The notes under the pieces are model-generated. The model saw nothing but the letters and a program-made list of their open reading frames with translations. It ran no database searches and had not been told where the DNA came from. A stretch of DNA of 64,000 bases, taken from NCBI RefSeq assembly GCF_037975245.1, contig NC_092569.1:32058668-32122667 (forward strand), in the 5' to 3' direction. This DNA comes from Apostichopus japonicus (taxonomy: Eukaryota > Echinodermata > Holothuroidea > Aspidochirotida > Stichopodidae). Made by a program: the position numbers and the translations under genes. Positions 40,560 to 55,700 of this stretch are shown in pieces. The first letter of the stretch is position 1, and each line of letters opens with the position of its first letter.

Positions 40560-43500
40560 GTCCATGTTTATATAACCATTCCATTTCACGTCTGATTTTT
40601 ACTGGTTGGAATTTAAACAGTTGTTTCTCAAGTTAAGACTCCTTTAAAAGTTAATTCATTTATATGGAGGGGATATAAATAAACAATGCTCTGATATTAT
40701 GGATATAAAAGTTGTATTTATTGAATATTTATTACTGGATGTGATTTAATGTAGGAAAATGAAATATGGTCACAGAAGATTCAAGTATAAGCTAAATGTA
40801 AAGTTAACTGAACTCTTTTGCGCAACTTCTATTCCTAATCGAGCAAAACGAATATGTACCTTTTAATATGGTTGTTTCTAATGGAAGTACAGGGGCGTAA
40901 ATCCTTCCTTTTCAAGGGAAGTGTAGATTCAATTCGGGACCGACTAGACCGGTGCAATCTGTGTTGACTCTGCGATTATAAAATATTTCGTTACTTTTTG
41001 TTTTCTCATACACTGATTGAATTGATACGGGAGTCGATTTCACCCACAGAAATTGCCAAATATGTTTCCAACTTTATTTGTCACAATTTGCTTTGGCATT
41101 CAAAGTCAAGGCCTACTAGAATTCACATATCGAATAGTAAGTAAACCAGGCACAACCACCAATTAATAGTTTCTCTTTCGCGCGACTTCCATGGGATATC
41201 CGGGTTTTTATTTCGTGCAACAACAGTCACCCCGGCAGTACGCGGAATACTTCGACGGTTTAACGTATTGTATCAAGAGTTTTCAACTATGTTATCTCAC
41301 AGATTTCTACTGATTATGCTCATACCTCAAAGTACGACATTTTATTTCATAATGTCGACTTATATTAAAAGTTTCATTTGTTACCTCCAACGTATCCGAA
41401 AAGTTCAATTGGTTTAAATAACAATGTATTTTTTTCTAAAATAATAAAAAGAGTAAGCTTAAAGATTGAGTACTGCCGTGGAATGCGTCGCTATAGTTGA
41501 GAAGTGTATCAATTTTATTTTGTTTATTTTATATGCCTGGCATGTCTGGCATTGGCAAAACAAGTTTGGATTAATTAATACTACTATTTCAGACGGTTCA
41601 CAGAATGTGCGTGAACTTCTGCATAACTTCTCAGGTTGACCTAACGCCTGTACTGATATGCAATTGCATGAAATTGTACAGTCTGTACACCCTGTTACGA
41701 AATTCAATTCAAATTGTAGGTGGACGTCCGTACTGGGGAGGGATCTTTGGAGAGGGGTGGGGCTTAAGTGGAGAAGTGTCCCCTCACCTTTGAGAGAATT
41801 GTGTCTCGGTAAGGGTGTTTAGAAGCAATGATGCTATCATTTTCATTATATATTAAATACATTTGCTTTCGGGTGTTACAACATTTGTTAACCATTTGCT
41901 AGAAACGTTCGGGGGAAGAGAGAGAGAGGGGGGGGGGGGCAGGTTCGCGTTCCCATGATCCCTGTGGCTAAGTCCTTGAATATAATGAATACATAAAACA
42001 TTTAAAATACAAAATAGGACATGAGGGTAGCTATACGCATTTATCTCCTTTCTCAGTGACCTTTTAAAAGACGACAATCCAGTGTAGTTCGACTCACGGA
42101 ACTTTGTCTAGAAATGTCACTGACTCGAAGTTAACTTGTTAAGAGAAACCTCTTTATATACTTAGTAGGCATCTCTCTAAAGTGAAGAGACTTCAGGCTG
42201 AGAAGCACTTAACGTCGTGCAGTAACATAAAGTAGTCTATCCAGTGTCATATATGATAGCTATTAATTTTTCTTTGGTTAATTTTCCTTGCCGTCCAAGT
42301 TTTCGTCCATGAAAATGTTTTGTTTGTGTGGGAGGGACAGCTTTTCCTCTACCTCTGGCTACGCCACTGTCAGCTAAATAATAGAATGGCGTAGGCATGC
42401 TGGTATTAATATACCTATTCCTGCAAAATCATGACTGGCAGTGTCTCCGTTGGCTGAAACTGTTAGTAGCCAACCCTCCGGCCCCCTGAGAAAAGGGTGC
42501 CACTGTTAAATGAACCACTTTTGGCTACGCCTATACGCCTATAAAGGAGCTCTACGCCTTCAAATAATCTCTAGCTACGCCTCTGCTGGTTAACAGATAT
42601 ACATTTCATTTAAAACTGTTACCTTTTCATAGGTCAAAACATGCTCTTTTGATTAAATATCTTATATAATTTACAGTCATTATTGATGTAATTCTTACAG
42701 TCAATAAACAAATAAGTCAAAGCCCAGTGAGACAGCTGACATGTTTATTCAATCAGATGTGAGGATGCTCTATTCCGCAAACAGGGTGTGACGTAGGCAT
42801 CATAAAACAAGGAAGTATTGTTCATATAGCTTACCACTGCAAAACTTCGAATGTTCCAAACTGTGTTAATTAGATATTTGTACATACATATTGATAGTGT
42901 AGGATAGATCATACGTAAATTTCACTGTATATAAGATGTATTGTACTTGTTCACGCATGTTATATACAGTGCTGATTAGTAGCATCGCTTCCTGTCCTTT
43001 CGATACTGCTTCAATTTTGCGTTCCAACCAAAAGCGAAGTAACTTAGCTAAAATAATCACTCATAAATGTTTCTTAAAAATATTGATAATAGCAGCTTAA
43101 CCAGAACAAGTAAATCAACATTCCTATTAATTTCATCAGCTTAGTAGCATTGACGTCGTTTGGCACACAACTACAGAACCTTTAACATGAACCACACTAA
43201 ATGTATCATAGATTAAAAGTGATCATCATAATTGATGTTCGTTTTAAAAACCAAATACATTTACATGTATTGAATTGCAATACCGTTGCTGTCATTGGAA
43301 CTAGAGGCACGACAGTCAATGAGTATACAGTAGGTGTTATGCTGTATTTATGGGAACAAGGACAATACAACATGATGCAACTGAAGCTTACTGCACTATT
43401 GACTGAAAGTTCAAGATAAAAATACCTGTACAAAATATTAAATTGGACTGCGCATGTCAAATAGTCTTCTTTACACACAAGCCACAAATACTATAGATGT

Positions 43501-43683
43501 GCAGCACATTTGTATAAGCTTTTCACCAAATCATATATCAAATAAAGTGATGGCATTAATGGACATCCATACCACTACGGCCATTTCAATAGGGTGTTGA
43601 TAACCCATGAATAGATACCCTGTGGCATTTGCTATCTTGCACTTCATCGAATATATCGCATGTCGTTTATACAAATCGAAATC

Positions 43684-43749
43684 ATGGAGAAGTGTTTCAA
43701 CGTTTTTTTGACTGTTTTGACGATTTGGAGCTCGTTTGGAACAGAAATG
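43684..43749 (+). CDS. Gene 3 exon 1: signal peptide
   Basis: The exon encodes the same 22 residues as gene 1, with all 66 bases identical, and donor GTAAGT. The first intron is 6.0 kb. Confidence 0.8.
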
Positions 43750-46700
43750 GTAAGTGTCTCTTTTATTCAATATACTTTATAAATATTCTGTTTCTAAATT
43801 AAAATAAGTTGCGTCAATGTGTTATTGAGCTAACTCTGTTGATATTAAATTATGTGACAAAGTGAAGTGTCTTCGAAGAATGAGGAAAATATCGATAAAA
43901 AATCCTGATAAAATTCAGTTAGAAGGCCTTCAATTTAAAATATTCAGAAATTTTAACTTCGCGAAAAGACAGCAGTGTTTCGAAAAATAACAAAACGTCT
44001 TCATTTTAACCACATATATTGGGACAAAAACAAAAGATTACCTCTAATCGGTTCTTCTTTGCTTAAATACATTATTCTTAAAAATTTGCCCACATATAAA
44101 ATCCTTAAAAGAAAAGCTTATTCATACATCTCAAACGTGTTTTCGTTACACACCAATATTTAAAAGTCAATTAAGTTTCGTAATATGGCCAGGAAAAAGT
44201 AATCTCTTTTCAAATTTATGAGTATATCGCTCCCCACATATCTTTTACAGCACGTCAGTTCACAAGGTTTCCCTCCAATAGCCAACCCCACCTTTCACAA
44301 ATACATAACAACACGTTACATTACTCAATTCATATTATGAATTAGTGAGATAAAATACACCTGAAGATCATTCTAGTTCATAAAATTATACTCCATAATT
44401 TTGGCTACTAGTACGAAATTCATTTATTTAAGCGATAACTGAAAACTAAACTTTAATGTATTTTTTTTTTAGATTCATGAGTTAAATTTTCTTCTTGTTA
44501 AAAATCCAATCATGAGATTCCCTCTTTATACAGAGCGGTATTCGGTACTTTGTGTATGGTTATATGTTTTCAATCTTTTTTTTTATTTGTTATAATGACT
44601 TGCTTTTATTTTTCGATATAAACTGCATACGAATAACTTTGATTTTCATTTGCATAAAGGCAACTTCCTTTTTAGCTCTGTTATTTTGATATGATTTCCG
44701 AACAGACATTTTATTTCTATTTATATATACATTAAAGCAACATCTGCGTTAACTAATCAAAACCAAAACATTTATATATGATAATCCAATCACAAAGATG
44801 CTTAATTAACTTCCAATTCAAATAGTGAGCAGTTGGGTAAATACAGTGAACAAAACTATCCTGACAAGGTACATCCTTTAAATTAGATATCTAATACTTG
44901 AAAGGATGGTTCAGGTTTAATCAAATTTGAAGAAATGCTCATTTTTACGTTTGTTTATATTGTTGCAATTCATCATCAAAACGTGACATTTTCAGATTTA
45001 ATTTTTTAAAGAGCACATAAATATTTACTCCCTTCACATGTTCATAGAGATCTCTTTAAAAGATATTGTTATATGTGTGCCAAAGTTTAAACAAACAGTC
45101 TGCAACAAAAAATAAAGGTACTTTGAAATGTATATTGAAAATATAATATTAAGATCACGATTCTTGTACATGTACATATTTAAGGACACAAGGTTGAATA
45201 ACAATAAATCCAACTGGTGTACACGTCAATCTAATTTAAAACTAATTAATGGAAACTAAAAAAAATGAAATGTACAAAATTAATGCTGAAAATAGAAAAT
45301 TTAGGTTGCGTGGATTTATTTCAAATCGAATAATCAAAGATAAAAGACTAGAAGAAAATAACAAATGCTATTTTGCAGGCACTGCGTTGTGGTTTTAAAT
45401 TTCTTAAAAAAAGAATGGTATGATATACGCGATCATGAACATTTCTCCGGCGATTTAAGTGGCTAGCTTCCATTTTTCTCTCTTTTCGTGTTTCTCATTT
45501 CCTTCAGTTAGGCTATGTATTGTTAGATATTCCTAGGAAATTTAATCCCAACACTCTTTTCTTTTAAAATATAATGGATATTAGAGCAGAATAAATGTAG
45601 GACATGTTCATTAATTTTATTTAAAATGATAAAGTTTGTAAAGAAAAAACTCAGTCACAAGCCTTTTAAAGTGACAGTTATATAATATTGATTTCCTCAA
45701 TTATTTTTTCGAGAAGTAATATAACTTGACTAAAGGTAACTCCTTGATACCGACTCAGAGTTTAATGTCGTTTTACAATGCCAAGATAAGAGGTAAATTT
45801 AAAGGAAGAAATACGATTTTGATTGTGAATGGGAAACTTAATTGAGATATTTTGTTTATATATCGTTAGCTAACTAAAACAGCAACAGAAAATGTGCATC
45901 CCTAAGTATGCTCATATGGCATTCAATAAATTAATTTAAGAAACAATGGAAAACTTTTCGTTTAACATACTTTTATGAACATTCAGCTGTTTTTACTTCT
46001 GTTTTGATGTTTGTGAGATTAAATGAAACACCTATAAATTATCGTATTGTTTGTCGAATGTTTGCGACTTGTTTAACTGTATTTTTAATTAACGTGTCGC
46101 GCTATTATAATACAATGTGCCAAGAACGTTGACGTCTAGTAAGCATTAGCAGTTTAGTGATAATAATGACAACTAATATTATTGTAAGAGCATTGTTTAA
46201 AATTGATACTGTTATTACATGATCTGTACATTGAATAAACTAGAAGATAAAATGGATTGAAAGTCTCATTCCAATGGAGAAGACGTTATAAAATCATTCT
46301 CAAATTAAAATCGTAGTAAGATGTTTCATTAGTCTTTGGGTAATCAATCCAGACAAAATATAAGACAAAAAAGAAATGTTGAAATGCCTTATCAAATATA
46401 GACAATTGCACGGAGGAATTGAATGTTTTCTTCCATTTTATCAGTTTGTTACATTATTGCTTCCAATTTAGACTGTATTCCAGACATAGTGCGACAGGCA
46501 AATCTAACATTTCAACCAATCATACGATAAACACTAAAGGCCATATTACTAGCGGAATAACTCAGTGCAGATGTAAAGAACGTTTCTAAAACTAATTAAA
46601 TGTAAAATCAACGCCAAGATATTCTCATGTATGTCGTCTTTTATATTTTTCTATATTGTGACCACTGACAATGTACTCCATCTATAACATGTATGCGATG

Positions 46701-49700
46701 GGAATAGTCACCAATTCCCACCCACACTCTCCCTCTTCGCTGTCCTCCATCACTCCTACCCATCCGATCCACACCCTCCCTTCGTGATACCATGTGACTG
46801 GTCGTTGTAGTAAAAAAAAATTAACGTTTCTTATATCGTTTACAGTAACATGTAATATAAATGTAAATTAATACAAAAGGAAACTCTCCCTATGAAAAAA
46901 ACAAAACATGGATGACAGCCTTTTACAAATTAAACAACATAAGATACATTACACTGTATTTAAAGGTCTCTTTTCTAACACGTTGCAAAAAACTAGAAAG
47001 TATCATCATAACATTTATCAATACTCCATGTATAGTAATAATTCGCTTTATATGTTTAAGGATATTTAATAAAATGGAACAAACGGCATGTGATACTCAG
47101 CATACGGTGACAATAAACACAATGTTTTATACAGATACAACAATAATGTCGCACTTCTTCTGTGCTTCCTGCAAAACATTATCGTCGAGATATAAACTTT
47201 GGTTATTTCCCAAACAAATCGTCTTGAGAGTTTCAATTTCTTCGTGGAGATAGTATTATACTGTGTACTTTACTTTGTTGGCAGCAGCAAAGTATAAAAT
47301 GTAGTTTTTAATTCTCATGACTTTAGGTCAGTGTGATACCATTTTCAGTATCCAAGGGCCATATTCTTTTAAAAGGATACTAAATCGTGCCACAAAGTAA
47401 CTGTTGGCATGTTAGACGTTTTAAAGCTACTGATACGATGACCCATGTGAAAACATTGTTTTGAAGTATTTTCACAAATTTGATGGAGCTGAAAAACATC
47501 AGAGAACTGATAAAATTGCAGGAATGATCTAAAACTTGTTTTCTGGTTTATTCAGAGAATTGTATAAATTCACTACTGGAGATGCTATACAATGTGTTTT
47601 TGTCTTGACAGATAACATCGTCATTTCATAAAATTTGAACTGGCATATGTTCGGCTGTTCTAACATGTCTATGTTATTATTATTCGGAATTAACAAACAA
47701 GAAAACATGTGTTTGTGAAGCTCCTCCGATCTTTCATACTTTTACAAATTTAAAGCCGAGTATTTGTTTAAATATTATCCCCTATGGCAGAGCAATAACA
47801 CATTATGGAATTTTGGTCATGAATGACTTGGTCTGAAAGATAAAAGATTAAATTCCTCGTTTCTTCCATAACTTCCTTTTTTTCTTTTGTCCTTTTGTTG
47901 ACATTCTCTATCTCTTGCAAGTTTTATCATCATCATGATCATCATGTTATGAAAGATACAATTTTAATGCAAAACGTCTATTCTTCTAACTGTACCACGT
48001 AGATTTGTTGAGGTAGGGTTACTAAGGTTGTCTTACATTCGCGGTGCCATAACGTACTTCTACCATGACTTCGAACAGTCAGGCCACTTAACGTTACGTA
48101 CATAAAAGTCTTTGTAGCGCTTTATAGTAAATTTCACCAGTCTATGTGACCTAATGTATATAACTACATTAGTAGCTTTCCACACTAACTTGCACAGTGC
48201 TTCTGAGTCCTCAGCTGAGAATAACATTGATAACACGTAGACACAGCCTACTGAATCATTCAAAAATTGTGTATCTTTTAAGAAGCTGCAAGGAGTGCAT
48301 GGATGCATTTTGTTAGAACATAAGTGACTGTTGAAAAGATTGTATTTTGAGAATCAAGTTTGTGTATCACAGTTTCCGGTTGGTTAACGAATAACTCAAA
48401 GACGAGGCACTTCTAATTTTGGCTAGGCTTAGTTGTCAGTATAGCCGGCAAGTGTTAGGATATAATTTTTACGGAAGTTTAAAAAAATAAAGAAAATATT
48501 GTGGTTATGGGTCTGTTAATCACTAGGAGTATTGAAAGTTCTTAGCTAGGATACGCTAATGTTTTTTCTTTATGAAGTCAGTTTTATTCATAACTCGATG
48601 TCATATTTTGCTAAGAAATTCGTGGCTCTATGTGACAACATTTTGTATAAGACTTGCAGCTTAAGTTTTTTGCGTAGTGGGTCAAACAGAGTAACGAATC
48701 GTTCAACAAAAGAAACAGGAAGAATGGACTTGTGTTTTTCCAAGAACAAAATGCTAGCACACAGTTGTCATCTTGTTGGGGACTATGATCATTCAGTAAA
48801 AAAGAGGTTAGGGCTAGTGTAATAGAATAGGCACAAAGGAATTTATCAAGTGGTTACTGTTTGTGAGTTTTGCAATATAATATTTTACGATAGTCGATTA
48901 TAATTCTGATACTTTATGTATTGAAGTATGACTTAAAGTGCGATTTGACATTCATTCTGTCTGTTTAAAAATTATAGGTATCGGTATGGGACCGATATTG
49001 GGATTGAAATATCGGATATCGGCCAGATCCGATATTGTCGATATCGGCACAATACTAAAAACAATTATTTCAAATAGAAGCTTAGCTGAGCTTCTGCAGC
49101 GCTGATACAATTGTTTAGTTCGTAAGATACACAAATCAATGGCTATGAACTTACCTTATAAGTAAAATTACACCTTTCAAAACTCAGAGTTTCATTGTGC
49201 ACGGTAAGTATCAAAACACTGTAATATTAGTCCAACAAGAATAGCTGGGACGATGTAAATGATCCCTATGTGTTAAAAACTGTTAAACATAAAAGCGATA
49301 CAACTCATGTCTGACATGTTCTAATGTCGAAATATAACTTGAACAAAGAATATCTGTCTGCATTAAGCAACAAAGCTGTTTATGGAAGCAGCCAGCTATT
49401 GCCTTTGTTCTAACGTGAACTTACGTATCATTTGCCAGAGTGGCTGTACAACCGGAAAAATGCCAGTAATCTAATGATTCCTGGAAGAAAGTTGTACTCT
49501 GTAAGTGATCATTGACCTGTAAATTAGATATGGAATATAGACAAAAGAAAAACATCATTGTAAGTGGTTATCCGGAGACTTTATCAAAGTATAAATCGAC
49601 TTAATCTTAAACTAACATATTTTGGACCAGTTTGCGAAAAGTTTTTTCTTTCCCCCGAATTGTTTTTTATTAACATATGATTTAATCTGATCCTGCTTAG

Positions 49701-52700
49701 TTTTGACTGCAATACTCTGTTTGTCTTGTATTGAATTCAGTAAATGTATTTTATTACACAGATAATCGTCAGTGCCGAGGGAAGATCTTCAGGTAGGTGT
49801 ATTATCTGTATTATATGATTTATCGTATAATAAGAAGTAAGCTCTGTAAGTAATATCACGTATGTATTATAAACTTTAACACCTCATTTGGACAACTTGA
49901 GTGGCTGGAAATGTTAGCATTTTAATGGTCGCTCTTGACGCTATGTTTTTCAATCGTGTCACTATTTCCGAATATCTTTTTCGAGGTTGATTTCCTCGGA
50001 CTAGTTTCCTTTCGATCTTTTCATATCCCACGTGCTACATCGTTTTTTTTTCTATGGTACGTTAAATAAGTTTTATTTGCCTGTTTTCGTGAGTCTTTTG
50101 ATTTCACTTGGATATGATCGATAACTACGGAAGCATAGTGAAAAAGAAATTCAAGTTACTTGGTCTTTGAATTTCCATTGCAGGCTGAAAACTAATCAAA
50201 TATAATGCTTCAAAACAGTTACATGTGAGAATTCAATAACGATTACCTCATTTAATGTTATACTATAGGGTCCTTGAGTAATAGTTGACATTTAAACTGA
50301 TTTATTGCCTCAACTCCCTTAGTAAAGAAACCAGTTCTCTTACAATTGCCTCAAAAATCTTATCATAAAAATAAAAATATTCGATTCATGTATAACATGC
50401 ATCATCGGATTTTGTTTGCAAGTTGTCTGTACCATTCATATAAATTGTAAACCAAAATGGAATCATCTCTTATCATACCAGGATTCAAAGCGCTTTACAG
50501 ACGATATATTACCCCTGGTCAATGATACCTGTCTCAGAGACCATCCCTCCAGACGGCTACAGTTGTATAATGCGCCCAATGACAAATTACCTCACATGTA
50601 CCCATTTAAGCCCTGGGGGAAGAGAGGTAATTGAGATAAAGCATCTAAGTCGATATGCTTGTTAGCTGAAATGATTTTTCAGTCGCAATAAAATGATAAC
50701 TTCGTTTTACTTTCCATACAGGTTCTTTACACTTTGTTTTTCAACAACCTGTGTATCCGAGAGATTGCAAAGAAGTATCGAACGCATGTTCCTCTACCAA
50801 CAATACATCTGGAGTGTATCTTATTAAACCAGATGTCTACCCGGAACCGTTTGAGGCTTACTGTAATAATGATCTTGATACTGGTGGATGGACGGTATGG
50901 CTGATTAATCAATGTCTCCTTTTCAACTTTAAATAGTTTTGTACAAATTTACCCAGTTTTGCATTGAATATATAGCGATGTAATACAAAATCGTTATTTC
51001 AAAGTAGGCTTATTTGATATTTTTATCGAAACGAAATTATTTTAATTTTTGTGTTATTACAAAAATAGACTGTACTTAGGTACAGTGTAGTTCTTTTCAA
51101 AGGAAAATGTAAACCTCTAGCCCAAATAACAAACTGAAGTTCGAAATATGAGTTTTTATTTCTGTGTAATAGTTGTTAGCAACAAATCGCATTGCAGTAG
51201 GGAAGGAATAATGATTATTCAATCACGTCCCAGTTAACTCTTAACTTCTTTGATATTCGTTGCAGGTATTACAGCGACGAAGATCGGATTCTGTAAATTT
51301 TAATAGAAGTTGGAAAGACTTCAGAAATGGCTTTGGCTTTCTAGGAAGTGAGTTTTGGATCGGAAATGACAAAATTGCCGTCTTAACAAATCAAAAGCGG
51401 TACCAACTGCGAATGGACTTTGAGAACGTTGCTGGAGAAACTTACTATGTTACATACGACGAGTTTCGTGTCTCAGATGAATGGGGGGATTATTATATAT
51501 CTAGTTTAGGAACATTCAAAAGATCAGATGGTAAGTGTCTTTTACATTATTATTAAATATAAAGCCACATAAATCATAAAAATCGATCCTTTATTGTTGT
51601 CAGAAAGCAGTATACTTACACCGAGAGAAAACAGAAACAAGCCATGATTACCTGGTTTCAGACTAATTGCACAACAAATGATGGTGTTTTATCTCGTTAA
51701 ATTGAAAAAAAATATTAACTTTCACGTGACTAAGGAACGGCCACTATCTATTTAAAATGTTCTAAAAATTATTTGAGCAGCTTTCGAATGTATGCTTCTT
51801 TCCTTTTACCTTCTGACAACCACGTATTTAAGTAATGACAACAAACTATTCTATGCAACATGTCATATTTGTCCTGACTGTAACAGGTTACTATTATTTA
51901 CCCTTTTTTCTTCCTGTTCTCTAGAAACAATCCCTGAATGGTGTCCAGCTAATGAGATATTTAGCAATGGGACCTGTGAGAGGACTTGTGACGACCCTGA
52001 TACTTGCATCTCGGCTACCTCTCGCACAGAAACAGAGCAATGTGTTTGCGTCGGTGAATATTTGAGACATCAAGAACAATGCATCCCTCTGAATCAATGT
52101 AACTGTTTCGTTGCTGAAAAAGGAAGTGTCTTAGGGGTCAGTACGGTTCTTTCATGGCATTTAAGTGCTTTGCTTTTAATGATTTTTTTCATATGATAAG
52201 AAGCAAATATTTTACTTACATATAGTCCGGAAGAACAAGACTACTCCTACGGAGGTCCATTCCCTTATAAACCCAACATAACAATGCATGGATACAACTA
52301 ACAATAGTTTTGCGGTTAGAAATAATTTTAGGGCTAATGTATAGTCGCAATAGGCCGTTTTAATGCGATATTTGCAGCTACCTTTTCATGGCGAATCACG
52401 CGGCCTCCTACATCGGAGTTGGCTTCAAATACTTTATAAACTTTCATAAAGATCCATACCCTTACCAAGATGCCCGTAAATGTTCCTACAATCAAAACCA
52501 CCTAAGGAACGGAGGGACGTGCACCTACAACTGCTTCGTTGCTGACATAGACAGTGTATTAGGGGTCAGTACGGTTCTTTCAGGTCATTTTTATCATGCT
52601 TTGTTCTTAGTCATTGTAAAATATAATTAGGAGCAAACCTTCACTGTTTATACTTGTCAATAATCACATTACATTACATATGACCGAGTGGCGTGCGCAT

Positions 52701-55700
52701 CGTGGTTGGGCAGTTGCCATTGACCCATTTTTTTTTTCTCGCAAGTCCAGTCAAAACTGTCAGTCGAGAGATGTATTACGTTTAGTCGGGCATCACGAGA
52801 CCACTCCTACGGGTGTGCATACATTTATAAGCCTGGCACAAAATGCATGGATATTTTTTTCACAGTCTTTCGGTTAGAACTATATGTATGCCTAAAGTAG
52901 AGTCGCGATAAGCCGTTGAATGCAATATTTGCAGCTACATTGTTTGTGGCGGATCCCTTCGCCTCCTACTTCGGAGTTGACTTCAAATACTTCATAAAAC
53001 TTTCATAAAGGTTCATACCCGTACTTAGATCATCAGAGGGAAATTTGTTTCGGCCACCCACCTTTGAAATCCTGTACATTTGAATGTGACAACCGCAAAT
53101 TCATAATTCATTTATTAGTTGTTGTTTTACTTTTCGCTGAATATCTTAAATTAGGAGGGCCACTTTTACATCAATTCAAGATGTACACAAAAATCAACTT
53201 GTAGGAACAACCGGCTTGAAGATGAGAGTTACCAGTGTAGTGATCATGCAACCTGTGATGAGAGGAACGGTGTCCGTAAATGTTACTGCAATCCAGACTA
53301 CGAAGGGGACGGAGTGACGTGCACAAGCGTGCTCCCTAAAGATTGCTACGAGCTTTATGTTTCCGGTACACTCAGTGATGGAGTTTACACCATTTACCCT
53401 GATGGTTGGCCAAGCGGCATTCAGGTGTACTGTGAGATGGAAAGTAACGGAGGAGGTTGGACGGTGAGTTACGTAAACAATTAAGGATTTATATTTTTAG
53501 CTTCCTCACATTATATTTTAATTTCCTCAAAATGATGCACTGCATATCTCGTTGAGATGAACTTGACCATTTTAAGAAAACAAATCAAGAAACAGAATAC
53601 TCTTGCAAACTAACTTACTTTCACAGTATACATATCTTTGTTTACTACTTGTTGGCTTTTGATGTCATGCCCTTAAGGCGTAGTAGATTATATAGTTGGA
53701 TTACTTTTTTATTCTTTATTTCATAGGTTATCCAGCGACGATCGAGTGCCTCCACTGACTTTTATCGTGGTTGGTCGGACTACAAGGACGGTTTTGGTCA
53801 TAAGAATCAAGACCACTGGCTAGGTAATAAATATATCCACTCTATTACCAACCAGAAAGCGTACCAACTTCGTATTGATCTAAGGGACTCAGCTTCATCA
53901 TCGTTTAACGCCAGCTATTCGACTTTTAGCATTACTAACGAGACAGACAAGTATAGACTATCAGTTGGATCACACAGTGGAAATACAGGTGAGTAGTTGA
54001 TGTTCTAATCATTGACGCATCTATAAATCTGGACCGGTTACGTCGATTAGGAGAAGCGCGAAGACCAGAAAAAAAGCAAACAAGAAAAGCATGCCAACCA
54101 AGGAGGATTATGTGACGTGATCCCCTATAGCAATTAATTATTGTAGTACTCTCTGAATGTGTATTCTACAACAAATAATATCTTGATCTCATAGCTACCA
54201 CATTCCTGGCTAAATGATATACGAGTTCAATATTCACAACAATTTTCAATTCCAAACATTGCAATTTTATGTCAAGCGTTTGAACTACAGCTGGAACTCT
54301 CGTAGGTTTTTAGGACTGTATACAATGTGTACAGACATAGGAAGCAGACGAAAATATTCGCTGTTCCTTGGCAACACAGGTCTCCTTGCCGCGTTTGCAC
54401 GTAACAAGCACCTACCATGATAGGAGTGACCGTCATACGCAATCTATAAAACTATGACAGTAGATTTTTTTAATATTAGCCAGGCTCTATGTATTTCTGA
54501 CACAGAGTAATTAAATCTCAACATCCCTATCATCCCAACCTAAACGAGTATTCTGAAATGTAACGTAAATGTGTGTTGAATTAGCGCGCTGTTGTCTACA
54601 AAACTCGCAACACTTCAAACTTACAATCGGGTAAATGCTATGTTTTCGATTGTTTTCGATGATTCTCATATGGGAAAACATTGAGGCGCTATTTTAATAT
54701 AATCATGTTATAGATAAAGTCATTTAGGGTTTATCATTCATAGAACATTGAAACTGAGGAATCAGAAATGATGTATTTTTAAATATTCGTCTGTAAAGAT
54801 TCGAGAAATTTCAATCAACCAATAAATCAGTCTGTTCGAAGAAGTTATACGTACGAGACTAGATGGCATATCTCAATAAGAACTAAATAATAAAATGACA
54901 ATAATCAATATCATTCAAGATTTTCCTACATGTAATACATCGACGTTTGGTTTCTTTGTTAAAACCTAAAATATAAGCTACTACATTATAGTCGTTTTAC
55001 CTTAAACAATGTCGGCTCTATTCATTTAAACGTATTTATTTCATGATTTGTGTATAGTGTAAATTTAAATACAACTTTATAGTCCAACGTATGAGCTCAG
55101 GTTGAATGATACAAAGATTACAAAGTGCTATAGATATAGGGTAAAGAATTGAACAATCGATGGCAATAACACCCTGTATACCCTGTATACAGTAGAACAG
55201 GGAACTTGGAGCCGGGCAGATATTATATTACAACCATAATATTGACAGAAAAAATTATGCCATCTATTTGATTTTTGTTTCATGGGGAGATGGCTTTTTC
55301 AGCTAAATGCAAATTATTACTTTGTACTTAATAATAACATGTTAGATAACGCAGGAAGAAATCTTTCAATGATACCCTTATTTTCCTGACTTGAATGTTA
55401 TATGAAGCTACATCACACAGCCCCCAACCCCTTCCTCCCTCCTTGAAAAAAAATAAGCAATGGGTTGAATAAGGGGAGAAATGAAAATTTGGTTATGCAA
55501 ATTAAATTAAACATAATATTATTAAATTAAATTTAAAAGTTAACACCGACACACACAAGAAATTAAAACTAGAGTTTTGATATAGTAGGAAACAACTCAG
55601 TTGTGAACTTAGAAATAACAATCAAATAAAAAAATGAATGAATAGTATTGTAAATAAGTACCGATAAATAAATATAAATAAAGAGCGATATTAGCGACGC

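Noticed and set aside
48060-48308. Minus-strand 82-codon open frame in intron 1 of gene 3
   Set aside because: It lies in the TIR-element fragment, the frame is not kept intact in unit 1, and it matches no domain that I recognise.
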